From Auanema rhodensis (taxonomy: Eukaryota > Nematoda > Chromadorea > Rhabditida > Rhabditidae): a DNA stretch of 64,000 bases. Numbering within the stretch: position 1 is the stretch's first letter; every line of letters begins with the position of its first letter. Positions 40,901-52,200 of the stretch are shown one piece after another. The notes below the pieces were generated by a model, which saw only the letters and a program-made list of their open reading frames with translations, was not told the DNA's origin and did not search any database. The translations under genes and the position numbers were made by a program. The stretch lies in assembly GCA_964057225.1 (NCBI GenBank), contig OZ059900.1:16197638-16261637 (forward strand). The letters are read 5' to 3'.

Positions 40901-43106
40901 GCTGGAAAACCAGTTTTTGGAAATTTCGCTGTAAACAAGGGTTTGACTTACGATTTCATGTGTTCAAACTCATGCAATGTCAATGAAACCTAGCTCAAAA
41001 TTGTTCGTACAACGTCTAGTTCCACTTTCACGACAAAAAAACAGGGGTTAGAAAATTAAGGAAATTAGCATATTCTGAGGGCACGCCCCTTATGGCTAAT
41101 ATTGATTAAATCGATTTTTGTTCATATGAGTCGTCAAATGCAACGAATTTCAGCGTGTTACATACTAAAATGAAGCATTTTACATGCTGAACACTAGAAA
41201 AAAACAAAAACACAGTATTTCCCATGAGAAATATTTTATTATGCTGGAAAACCAGTTTTTGGAAATTTCGCTGTAAACAAGGTTTTGACTTACGATTTCA
41301 TGTGTTCAAACTCATGCAATGTCAATGAAACTTAGCTCAAAATTGTTCGTACAACGTCTAGTTCCACTTTCACGACAAAAAAACAGGGTTTAGAAAATTA
41401 AGGAAATTAGCATATTCTGAGGGCACGCCCCTTATGGCTAATATTGATTAAATCGATTTTTGTTCATATGAGTCGTCAAATGCAACGAATTTCAGCGTGT
41501 TACATACTAAAATGAAGCATTTTACATGCTGAACACTAGAAAAATACAAAAACACAGTATTTCCCATGAGAAATATTTTATTATGCTGGAAAACCAGTTT
41601 TTGGAAATTTCGCTGTAAACAAGGGTTTGACTTACGATTTCATGTGTTCAAACTCATGCAATGTCAATGAAACCTAGCTCAAAATTGTTCGTACAACGTC
41701 TAGTTCCACTTTCACGACAAAAAAACAGGGGTTAGAAAATTAAGGAAATTAGCATATTCTGAGGGCACGCCCCTTATGGCTAATATTGATTAAATCGATT
41801 TTTGTTCATATGAGTCGTCAAATGCAACGAATTTCAGCGTGTTACATACTAAAATGAAGCATTTTACATGCTGAACACTAGAAAAATACAAAAACACAGT
41901 ATTTCCCATGAGAAATATTTTATTATGCTGGAAAACCAGTTTTTGGAAATTTCGCTGTAAACAAGGTTTTGACTTACGATTTCATGTGTTCAAACTCATG
42001 CAATGTCAATGAAACCTAGCTCAAAATTGTTCGTACAACGTCTAGTTCCACTTTCACGACAAAAAAACAAGGGTTAGAAAATTAAGGAAATTAGCATATT
42101 CTGAGGGCACGCCCCTTATGGCTAATATTGATTAAATCGATTTTTGTTCATATGAGTCGTCAAATGCAACGAATTTCAGCGTGTTACATACTAAAATGAA
42201 CCATTTTACATGCTGAACACTAGAAAAATACAAAAACACAGTATTTCCCATGAGAAATATTTTATTATGCTGGAAAACCAGTTTTTGGAAATTTCGCTGT
42301 AAACAAGGTTTTGACTTACGATTTCATGTGTTCAAACTCATGCAATGTCAATGAAACCTAGCTCAAAATTGTTCGTACAACGTCTAGTTCCACTTTCACG
42401 ACAAAAAAACAAGGGTTAGAAAATTAAGGAAATTAGCATATTCTGAGGGCACGCCCCTTATGGCTAATATTGATTAAATCGATTTTTGTTCATATGAGTC
42501 GTCAAATGCAACGAATTTCAGCGTGTTACATACTAAAATGAAGCATTTTACATGCTGAACACTAGAAAAATACAAAAACACAGTATTTCCCATGAGAAAT
42601 ATTTTATTATGCTGGAAAACCAGTTTTTGGAAATTTCGCTGTAAACAAGGTTTTGACTTACGATTTCATGTGTTCAAACTCATGCAATGTCAATGAAACC
42701 TAGCTCAAAATTGTTCGTACAACGTCTAGTTCCACTTTCACGACAAAAAAACAGGGGTTAGAAAATTAAGGAAATTAGCATATTCTGAGGGCACGCCCCT
42801 TATGGCTAATATTGATTAAATCGATTTTTGTTCATATGAGTCGTCAAATGCAACGAATTTCAGCGTGTTACATACTAAAATGAAGCATTTTACATGTTGA
42901 ACACTAGAAAAATACAAAAACACAGTATTTCCCATGAGAAATATTTTATTATGCTGGAAAACCAGTTTTTGGAAATTTCGCTGTAAACAAGGTTTTGACT
43001 TACGATTTCATGTGTTCAAACTCATGCAATGTCAATGAAACCTAGCTCAAAATTGTTCGTACAACGTCTAGTTCCACTTTCACGACAAAAAAACAGGGGT
43101 TAGAAA
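37978..43106 (+). repeat. Near-uniform monomers approaching the junction
   Basis: Fifteen units with few markers. The units at 38320, 38662 and 39004 carry CAAGGG, TTTTGGTTC and AGTATATT plus the A6 form, in that order, repeating the order at 343-1368. The dimer 40371-41054 is repeated at 41055-41738; both copies have AAGGGTTTGAC in the second unit. Units at 39004 and 39345 look like a single-unit duplication with one A lost between them. Confidence 0.82.
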
Positions 43107-43215
43107 ATTAAGGAAATTAGCATATTCTGAGGGCACGCCCCTTATGGCTAATATTGAATAAATCGATTTTTGTTCATATGAGTCGTCAAATGCAACGAAT
43201 TTCAGCGTGTTACAT
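43107..43215 (+). repeat. Truncated last plus-strand monomer
   Basis: The first 109 bases of a monomer, ending at GTGTTACAT where the consensus continues ACTAAAATG. It has one private change, ATTGAATAAATCG. What follows is the T-rich tract, not satellite in this orientation. Confidence 0.95.
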
Positions 43216-43280
43216 GTTTTTTTTTTGTTTTTTTTTCTGTTTTTTTTTCTGTTTTTTCTGTTTTTTTTTTCTGTTTTTTT
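43216..43280. other. T-rich junction tract, CTG-plus-T-run units
   Basis: A 65-bp tract of T runs (10, 9, 9, 6, 10 and 7) separated first by a single G and then by CTG four times. The last unit, CTGTTTTTTTGTCGTG, is identical to the normal monomer edge read on the minus strand (CCCCTGTTTTTTTGTCGTG). The simplest reading is that the tract grew from that edge by slippage or repeated template switching. Confidence 0.9.
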
Positions 43281-43320
43281 GTCGTGAAAGTGTTCAGCAT
43301 GTAAAATGCTTCATTTTAGT
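43216..43320. other. Spacer of the large inverted repeat
   Basis: Left-arm sequence ending GTGTTACAT at 43215 is the reverse complement of the sequence starting ATGTAACAC at 43321. The two arms can therefore pair across a 105-base spacer, with stems many kilobases long apart from monomer variants and length differences. Confidence 0.9.
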
Positions 43321-43449
43321 ATGTAACACGCTGAAATTCGTTGCATTTGACGACTCATATGAACAAAAATCGATTTAATCAATATTAGCCATAAGGGGCG
43401 TGCCCTCAGAATATGCTAATTTCCTTAATTTTCTAACCCCTGTTTTTTT
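43281..43449 (-). repeat. First inverted monomer with 173-bp internal deletion
   Basis: Starts GTCGTGAAAGTG and jumps to TTCAGCATG. In an intact unit (from 43450) the AGTG of GAAAGTGGAAC and the AGTG of CTAGTGTTCAGC are 173 bp apart (43458 and 43631). Only one AGTG is kept here (43289-43292). The unit is 169 bp instead of 342, exactly 173 short. Confidence 0.93.
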
Positions 43450-45501
43450 GTCGTGAAAGTGGAACTAGACGTTGTACGAACAATTTTAAGCTAGGTTTCA
43501 TTGACATTGCATGAGTTTGAACACATGAAATCGTAAGTCAAAACCTTGTTTACAGCGAAATTTCCAAAAACTGGTTTTCCAGCATAATAAAATATTTCTC
43601 ATGGGAAATACTGTGTTTTTGTATTTTTCTAGTGTTCAGCTTGTAAAATGCTTCATTTTAGTATGTAACACGCTGAAATTCGTTGCATTTGACGACTCAT
43701 ATGAACAAAAATCGATTTAATCAATATTAGCCATAAGGGGCGTGCCCTCAGAATATGCTAATTTCCTTAATTTTCTAACCCCTGTTTTTTTGTCGTGAAA
43801 GTGGAACTAGACGTTGTACGAACAATTTTGAGCTAGGTTTCATTGACATTGCATGAGTTTGAACACAAGAAAAAGTAAGTCAAAACCTTGTTTACAGCGA
43901 AATTTCCAAAAACTGGTTTTCCAGCATAATAAAATATTTCTCATGGGAAATACTGTGTTTTTGTATTTTTCTAGTGTTCAGCATGTAAAATGCTTCATTT
44001 TAGTATGTAACACGCTGAAATTCGTTGCATTTGACGACTCATATGAACAAAAATCGATTTAATCAATATTAGCCATAAGGGGCGTGCCCTCAGAATATGC
44101 TAATTTCCTTAATTTTCTAACCCCTGTTTTTTTGTCGTGAAAGTGGAACTAGACGTTGTACGAACAATTTTGAGCTAGGTTTCATTGACATTGCATGAGT
44201 TTGAACACATGAAATCGTAAGTCAAAACCTTGTTTACAGCGAAATTTCCAAAAACTGGTTTTCCAGCATAATAAAATATTTCACATGGGAAATACTGTGT
44301 TTTTGTATTTTTCTAGTGTTCAGCATGTAAAATGCTTCATTTTAGTATGTAACACGCTGAAATTCGTTGCATTTGACGACTCATATGAACAAAAATCGAT
44401 TTAATCAACATTAGGCATAAGGGGCGTGCCCTCAGAATATGCTAATTTCCTTAATTTTCTAACCCCTGTTTTTTTGTCGTGAAAGTGGAACTAGACGTTG
44501 TACGAACAAATTTGAGCTAGGTTTCATTGACATTGCATGAGTTTGAACACATGAAATCGTAAGTCAAAACCTTGTTTACAGCGAAATTTCCAAAAACTGG
44601 TTTTCCAGCATAATAAAATATTTCTCATGGGAAATACTGTGTTTTTGTATTTTTCTAGTGTTCAGCATGTAAAATGCTTCATTTTAGTATGTAACACGCT
44701 GAAATTCGTTGCATTTGACGACTCATATGAACAAAAATCGATTTAATCAATATTAGCCATAAGGGGCGTGCCCTCAGAATATGCTAATTTCCTTAATTTT
44801 CTAACCCCTGTTTTTTTGTCGTGAAAGTGGAACTAGACGTTGTACGAACAATTTTGAGCTAGGTTTCATTGACATTGCATGAGTTTGAACACATGAAATC
44901 GTAAGTCAAAACCTTGTTTACAGCGAAATTTCCAAAAACTGGTTTTCCAGCATAATAAAATATTTCTCATGGGAAATACTGTGTTTTTGTATTTTTCTAG
45001 TGTTCAGCATGTAAAATGCTTCATTTTAGTATGTAACACGCTGAAATTCGTTGCATTTGACGACTCATATGAACAAAAATCGATTTAATCAATATTAGCC
45101 ATAAGGGGCGTGCCCTCAGAATATGCTAATTTCCTTAATTTTCTAACCCCTGTTTTTTTGTCGTGAAAGTGGAACTAGACGTTGTACAAACAATTTTGAG
45201 CTAGGTTTCATTGACATTGCATGAGTTTGAACACATGAAATCGTAAGTCAAAACCTTGTTTACAGCGAAATTTCCAAAAACTGGTTTTCCAGCATAATAA
45301 AATATTTCTCATGAGAAATACTGTGTTTTTGTATTTTTCTAGTGTTCAGCATGTGAAATGCTTCATTTTAGTATGTAACACGCTGAAATTCGTTGCATTT
45401 GACGACTCATATGAACAAAAATCGATTTAATCAATATTAGCCATAAGGGGCGTGCCCTCAGAATATGCTAATTTCCTTAATTTTCTAACCCCTGTTTTTT
45501 T
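43450..45501 (-). repeat. First six intact inverted monomers
   Basis: Six complete units with few markers. The unit at 43450 has AAGCTAGG and CAGCTTGT. The unit at 43792 has the AAGAAAAAG change. The unit at 44134 has CACATGGG and AACATTAGGC changes. The unit at 44476 has AAATTTGAGC. The unit at 45160 has ACAAACAA and the perfect CATG palindrome. No higher-order repeat was seen inside this piece. Confidence 0.85.
43792..44133 (-). repeat. Variant monomer with AAGAAAAAG change, copy 1
   Basis: ACATGAAATCGTAAG of the consensus is ACAAGAAAAAGTAAG here: three substitutions, all to A. This removes an in-frame TGA and opens a 69-codon frame at 43853-44062 on the plus strand. The frame has no recognisable domain and is not evidence of a gene. 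Two near-identical units occur 14 kb away. Confidence 0.9.
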
Positions 45502-45843
45502 GTCGTGAAAGTGGAACTAGACGTTGTACGAACAATTTTGAGCTAAGTTTCATTGACATTGCATGAGTTTGAACACATGAAATCGTAAGTCAAAACCTTG
45601 TTTACAGCGAAATTTCCAAAAACTGGTTTTCCAGCATAATAAAATATTTCTTATGGGAAATACTGTGTTTTTGTTTTTTTCTAGTGTTCAGCATGTAAAA
45701 TGCTTCATTTTAGTATGTAACACGCTGAAATTCGTTGCATTTGACGACTCATATGAACAAAAATCGATTTAATCAATATTAGCCATAAGGGGCGTGCCCT
45801 CAGAATATGCTAATTTCCTTAATTTTCTAACCCCTGTTTTTTT

Positions 45844-48800
45844 GTCGTGAAAGTGGAACTAGACGTTGTACGAACAATTTTGAGCTACGTTTCATTGATA
45901 TTGCATGAGTTTGAACACATGAAATCGTAAGTCAAAACCTTGTTTACAGCGAAATTTCCAAAAACTGGTTTTCCAGCATAATAAAATATTTCTCATGGGA
46001 AATACTGTGTTTTTGTATTTTTCTAGTGTTCAGCTTGTAAAATGCTTCATTTTAGTATGTAACACGCTGAAATTCGTTGCATTTGACGACTCATATGAAC
46101 AAAAATCGATTTAATCAATATTAGCCATAAGGGGCGTGCCCTCAGAATATGCTAATTTCCTTAATTTTCTAACCCCTGTTTTTTTGTCGTGAAAGTGGAA
46201 CTAGACGTTGTACGAACAATTTTAAGCTAGGTTTCATTGACATTGCATGAGTTTGAACACATGAAATCGTAAGTCAAAACCTTGTTTACAGCGAAATTTC
46301 CAAAAACTGGTTTTCCAGCATAATAAAATATTTCTCATGGGAAATACTGTGTTTTTGTATTTTTCTAGTGTTCAGCTTGTAAAATGCTTCATTTTAGTAT
46401 GTAACACGCTGAAATTCGTTGCATTTGACGACTCATATGAACAAAAATCGATTTAATCAATATTAGCCATAAGGGGCGTGCCCTCAGAATATGCTAATTT
46501 CCTTAATTTTCTAACCCCTGTTTTTTTGTCGTGAAAGTGGAACTAGACGTTGTACGAACAATTTTAAGCTAGGTTTCATTGACATTGCATGAGTTTGAAC
46601 ACATGAAATCGTAAGTCAAAACCTTGTTTACATCGAAATTTCCAAAAACTGGTTTTCCAGCATAATAAAATATTTCTCATGGGAAATACTGTGTTTTTGT
46701 ATTGTTCTAGTGTTCAGCATGTAAAATGCTTCATTTTAGTATGTAACACGCTGAAATTCGTTGCATTTGACGACTCATATGAACAAAAATCGATTTAATC
46801 AATATTAGCCATAAGGGGCGTGCCCTCAGAATATGCTTATTTCCTTAATTTTCTAACCCCTGTTTTTTTGTCGTGAAAGTGGAACTAGACGTTGTACGAA
46901 CAATTTTAAGCTAGGTTTCATTGACATTGCATGAGTTTGAACACATGAAATCGTAAGTCAAAACCTTGTTTACAGCGAAATTTCCAAAAACTGGTTTTCC
47001 AGCATAATAAAATATTTCTCATGGGAAATACTGTGTTTTTGTATTTTTCTAGTGTTCAGCATGTAAAATGCTTCATATTAGTATGTAACACGCTGAAATT
47101 CGTTGCATTTGACGACTCATATGAACAAAAATCGATTTAATCAATATTAGCCATAAGGGGCGTGCCCTCAGAATATGCTAATTTCCTTAATTTTCTAACC
47201 CCTGTTTTTTTGTCGTGAAAGTGGAACTAGACGTTGTACGAACAATTTTGAGCTAAGTTTCATTGACATTGCATGAGTTTGAACACATGAAATCGTAAGT
47301 CAAAACCTTGTTTACAGCGAAATTTCCAAAAACTGGTTTTCCAGCATAATAAAATATTTCTCATGGGAAATACTGTGTTTTTGTTTTTTTCTAGTGTTCA
47401 GCATGTAAAATGCTTCATTTTAGTATGTAACACGCTGAAATTCGTTGCATTTGACGACTCATATGAACAAAAATCGATTTAATCAATATTAGCCATAAGG
47501 GGCGTGCCCTCAGAATATGCTAATTTCCTTAATTTTCTAACCCCTGTTTTTTTGTCGTGAAAGTGGAACTAGACGTTGTACGAACAATTTTGAGCTACGT
47601 TTCATTGACATTGCATGAGTTTGAACACATGAAATCGTAAGTCAAAACCTTGTTTACAGCGAAATTTCCAAAAACTGGTTTTCCAGCATAATAAAATATT
47701 TCTCATGGGAAATACTGTGTTTTTGTATTTTTCTAGTGTTCAGCTTGTAAAATGCTTCATTTTAGTATGTAACACGCTGAAATTCGTTGCATTTGACGAC
47801 TCATATGAACAAAAATCGATTTAATCAATATTAGCCATAAGGGGCGTGCCCTCAGAATATGCTAATTTCCTTAATTTTCTAACCCCTGTTTTTTTGTCGT
47901 GAAAGTGGAACTAGACGTTGTACGAACAATTTTAAGCTAGGTTTCATTGACATTGCATGAGTTTGAACACATGAAATCGTAAGTCAAAACCTTGTTTACA
48001 GCGAAATTTCCAAAAACTGGTTTTCCAGCATAATAAAATATTTCTCATGGGAAATACTGTGTTTTTGTATTTTTCTAGTGTTCAGCTTGTAAAATGCTTC
48101 ATTTTAGTATGTAACACGCTGAAATTCGTTGCATTTGACGACTCATATGAACAAAAATCGATTTAATCAATATTAGCCATAAGGGGCGTGCCCTCAGAAT
48201 ATGCTAATTTCCTTAATTTTCTAACCCCTGTTTTTTTGTCGTGAAAGTGGAACTAGACGTTGTACGAACAATTTTAAGCTAGGTTTCATTGACATTGCAT
48301 GAGTTTGAACACATGAAATCGTAAGTGAAAACCTTGTTTACATCGAAATTTCCAAAAACTGGTTTTCCAGCATAATAAAATATTTCTCATGGGAAATACT
48401 GTGTTTTTGTATTGTTCTAGTGTTCAGCATGTAAAATGCTTCATTTTAGTATGTAACACGCTGAAATTCGTTGCATTTGACGACTCATATGAACAAAAAT
48501 CGATTTAATCAATATTAGCCATAAGGGGCGTGCCCTCAGAATATGCTTATTTCCTTAATTTTCTAACCCCTGTTTTTTTGTCGTGAAAATGGAACTAGAC
48601 GTTGTACGAACAATTTTGAGCTAGGTTTCATTGACATTGCATGAGTTTGAACACATGAAATCGTAAGTCAAAACCTTGTTTACAGCGAAATTTCCAAAAA
48701 CTGGTTTTCCAGCATAATAAAATATTTCTCATGGGAAATACTGTGTTTTTGTATTTTTCTAGTGTTCAGCATGTAAAATGCTTCATATTAGTATGTAACA

Positions 48801-49263
48801 CGCTGAAATTCGTTGCATTTGACGACTCATATGAACAAAAATCGATTTAATCAATATTAGCCATAAGGGGCGTGCCCTCAGAATATGCTAATTTCCTTAA
48901 TTTTCTAACCCCTGTTTTTTTGTCGTGAAAGTGGAACTAGACGTTGTACGAACAATTTCGAGCTAAGTTTCATTGACATTGCATGAGTTTGAACACATGA
49001 AATCGTAAGTCAAAACCTTGTTTACAGCGAAATTTCCAAAAACTGGTTTTCCAGCATAATAAAATATTTCTCATGGGAAATACTGTGTTTTTGTTTTTTT
49101 CTAGTGTTCAGCATGTAAAATGCTTCATTTTAGTATGTAACATGCAGAAATTCGTTGCATTTGACGACTCATATGAACAAAAATCGATTTAATCAATATT
49201 AGCCATAAGGGGCGTGCCCTCAGAATATGCTAATTTCCTTAATTTTCTAACCCCTGTTTTTTT
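45844..49263 (-). repeat. Five-monomer higher-order repeat, two rounds (block copy 1)
   Basis: Ordered plus-strand markers: GCTACGTTT plus CAGCTTGT; AAGCTAGG plus CAGCTTGT; CATCGAAAT plus ATTGTTCTAG; GCTTATTT leading into CATATTAG; GCTAAGTTT with the T7 form. They recur at 1,710-bp spacing: GCTAAGTTT at 45541, 47251 and 48961, and CATCG at 46631 and 48341. Round two adds GTGAAAACC (48325) and, in its last unit, ACATGCAG. The AAGTTT unit just upstream (45502) belongs to the same register. Confidence 0.9.
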
Positions 49264-52200
49264 GTCGTGAAAGTGGAACTAGACGTTGTACGAACAATTT
49301 TGAGCTAAGTTTCATTGACATTGCATGAGTTTGAACACATGAAATCGTAAGTCAAAACCTTGTTTACAGCGAAATTTCCAAAAACTGGTTTTCCAGCATA
49401 ATAAAATATTTCTCATGGGAAATACTGTGTTTTTGTTTTTTTCTAGTGTTCAGCATGTAAAATGCTTCATTTTAGTATGTAACACGCTGAAATTCGTTGC
49501 ATTTGACGACTCATATGAACAAAAATCGATTTAATCAATATTAGCCATAAGGGGCGTGCCCTCAGAATATGCTAATTTCCTTAATTTTCTAACCCCTGTT
49601 TTTTTGTCGTGAAAGTGGAACTAGACGTTGTACGAACAATTTTGAGCTAGGTTTCATTGACATTGCAAGAGTTTGAACACATGAAATCGTAAGTCAAAAC
49701 CTTGTTTACAGCGAAATTTCCAAAAACTGGTTTTCCAGCATAATAAAATATTTCTCATGGGAAATACTGTGTTTTTGTATTTTTCTAGTGTTCAGCTTGT
49801 AAAATGCTTCATTTTAGTATGTAACACGCTGAAATTCGTTGCATTTGACGACTCATATGAACAAAAATCGATTTAATCAATATTAGCCATAAGGGGCGTG
49901 CCCTCAGAATATGCTAATTTCCTTAATTTTCTAACCCCTGTTTTTTTGTCGTGAAAGTGGAACTAGACGTTGTACGAACAATTTTGAGCTAGGTTTCATT
50001 GACATTGCATGAGTTTGAACACATGAAATCGTAAGTCAAAACCTTGTTTACAGCGAAATTTCCAAAAACTGGTTTTCCAGCATAATAAAATATTTCTCAT
50101 GGGAAATACTGTGTTTTTGTATTTTTCTAGTGTTCAGCATGTAAAATGCTTCATTTTAGTATGTAACACGCTGAAATTCGTTGCATTTGACGACTCATAT
50201 GAACAAAAATCGATTTAATCAATATTAGCCATAAGGGGCGTGCCCTCAGAATATGCTAATTTCCTTAATTTTCTAACCCTTGTTTTTTTGTCGTGAAAGT
50301 GGAACTAGACGTTGTACGAACAATTTTGAGCTAGGTTTCATTGACATTGCATGAGTTTGAACACATGAAATCGTAAGTCAAAACCTTGTTTACAGCGAAA
50401 TTTCCAAAAACTGGTTTTCCAGCATAATAAAATATTTCTCATGGGAAATACTGTGTTTTTGTATTTTTCTAGTGTTCAGCATGTAAAATGCTTCATTTTA
50501 GTATGTAACACGCTGTAATTCGTTGCATTTGACGACTCATATGAACAAAAATCGATTTAATCAATATTAGCCATAAGGGGCGTGCCCTCAGAATATGCTA
50601 ATTTCCTTAATTTTCTAACCCCTGTTTTTTTGTCGTGAAAGTGGAACTAGACGTTGTACAAACAATTTTGAGCTAGGTTTCATTGACATTGCATGAGTTT
50701 GAACACATGAAATCGTAAGTCAAAACCTTGTTTACAGCGAAATTTCCAAAAACTGGTTTTCCAGCATAATAAAATATTTCTCATGGGAAATACTGTGTTT
50801 TTGTATTTTTCTAGTGTTCAGCATGTAAAATGCTTCATTTTAGTATGTAACACGCTGAAATTCGTTGCATTTGACGACTCATATGAACAAAAATCGATTT
50901 AATCAATATTAGCCATAAGGGGCGTGCCCTCAGAATATGCTAATTTCCTTAATTTTCTAACCCCTGTTTTTTTGTCGTGAAAGTGGAACTAGACGTTGTA
51001 CGAACAATTTTGAGCTAGGTTTCATTGACATTGCATGAGTTTGAACACATGAAATCGTAAGTCAAAACCTTGTTTACAGCGAAATTTCCAAAAACTGGTT
51101 TTCCAGCATAATAAAATATTTCTCATGGGAAATACTGTGTTTTTGTATTTTTCTAGTGTTCAGCATGTAAAATGCTTCATTTTAGTATGTAACACGCTGA
51201 AATTCGTTGCATTTGACGACTCATATGAACAAAAATCGATTTAATCAATATTAGCCATAAGGGGCGTGCCCTCAGAATATGCTAATTTCCTTAATTTTCT
51301 AACCCTTGTTTTTTTGTCGTGAAAGTGGAACTAGACGTTGTACGAACAATTTTGAGCTAGGTTTCATTGACATTGCATGAGTTTGAACACATGAAATCGT
51401 AAGTCAAAACCTTGTTTACAGCGAAATTTCCAAAAACTGGTTTTCCAGCATAATAAAATATTTCTCATGGGAAATACTGTGTTTTTGTATTTTTCTAGTG
51501 TTCAGCATGTAAAATGCTTCATTTTAGTATGTAACACGCTGAAATTCGTTGCATTTGACGACTCATATGAACAAAAATCGATTTAATCAATATTAGCCAT
51601 AAGGGGCGTGCCCTCAGAATATGCTAATTTCCTTAATTTTCTAACCCCTGTTTTTTTGTCGTGAAAGTGGAACTAGACGTTGTACAAACAATTTTGAGCT
51701 AGGTTTCATTGACATTGCATGAGTTTGAACACATGAAATCGTAAGTCAAAACCTTGTTTACAGCGAAATTTCCAAAAACTGGTTTTCCAGCATAATAAAA
51801 TATTTCTCATGGGAAATACTGTGTTTTTGTATTTTTCTAGTGTTCAGCATGTAAAATGCTTCATTTTAGTATGTAACACGCTGAAATTCGTTGCATTTGA
51901 CGACTCATATGAACAAAAATCGATTTAATCAATATTAGCCATAAGGGGCGTGCCCTCAGAATATGCTAATTTCCTTAATTTTCTAACCCTTGTTTTTTTG
52001 TCGTGAAAGTGGAACTAGACGTTGTACGAACAATTTTGAGCTAAGTTTCATTGACATTGCATGAGTTTGAACACATGAAATCGTAAGTCAAAACCTTGTT
52101 TACAGCGAAATTTCCAAAAACTGGTTTTCCAGCATAATAAAATATTTCTCATGGGAAATACTGTGTTTTTGTATTTTTCTAGTGTTCAGCATGTAAAATG

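Larger units (their letters stand above)
1..43215 (+). repeat. 342-bp satellite array, left arm
   Basis: Tandem head-to-tail array of a 342-bp monomer. Taking the ATTAAGG that follows GGGGTTAGAAA as unit start, units begin at 1, 343, 685, 1027 and so on; unit 127 begins at 43107 and is cut off at 43215. The 14-base drift from an exact multiple of 342 is fully explained by ten units with an extra A in the A7 run, one 4-bp insertion (37141-37144), one extra C (near 37615) and one missing A (near 39330). Copies differ by roughly one to ten substitutions, so identity is very high. Variants are not random: the same combinations recur at fixed spacing, which defines higher-order repeats. All reading frames are closed by stops in the consensus monomer. 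Function is inferred only: structural heterochromatin or centromere DNA. Confidence 0.98.

Noticed and set aside
43216-43280. Poly(A) tail of a retroelement inserted on the minus strand
   Set aside because: No element sequence, target-site duplication or foreign DNA flanks it, and the CTG-T units copy the monomer's own edge.
43154-43378. 74-codon open frame across the inversion junction, Phe/Cys-rich in the middle
   Set aside because: It needs a TTG start, its centre is just the translated T-rich tract, and both ends are satellite read in arbitrary frame. No sign of a gene.
43107-43449. Assembly fold-back artefact
   Set aside because: Not fully excluded, but the arms are not mirror images in variant order and the junction has a deletion plus an extra tract, unlike a simple fold-back.
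43853-44062. 69-codon open frame, identical peptide also at 58216-58425 and 59243-59452
   Set aside because: It arises only because three substitutions in one monomer type remove a stop. The identical peptides reflect copying of that monomer. No domain and no conserved coding signal.
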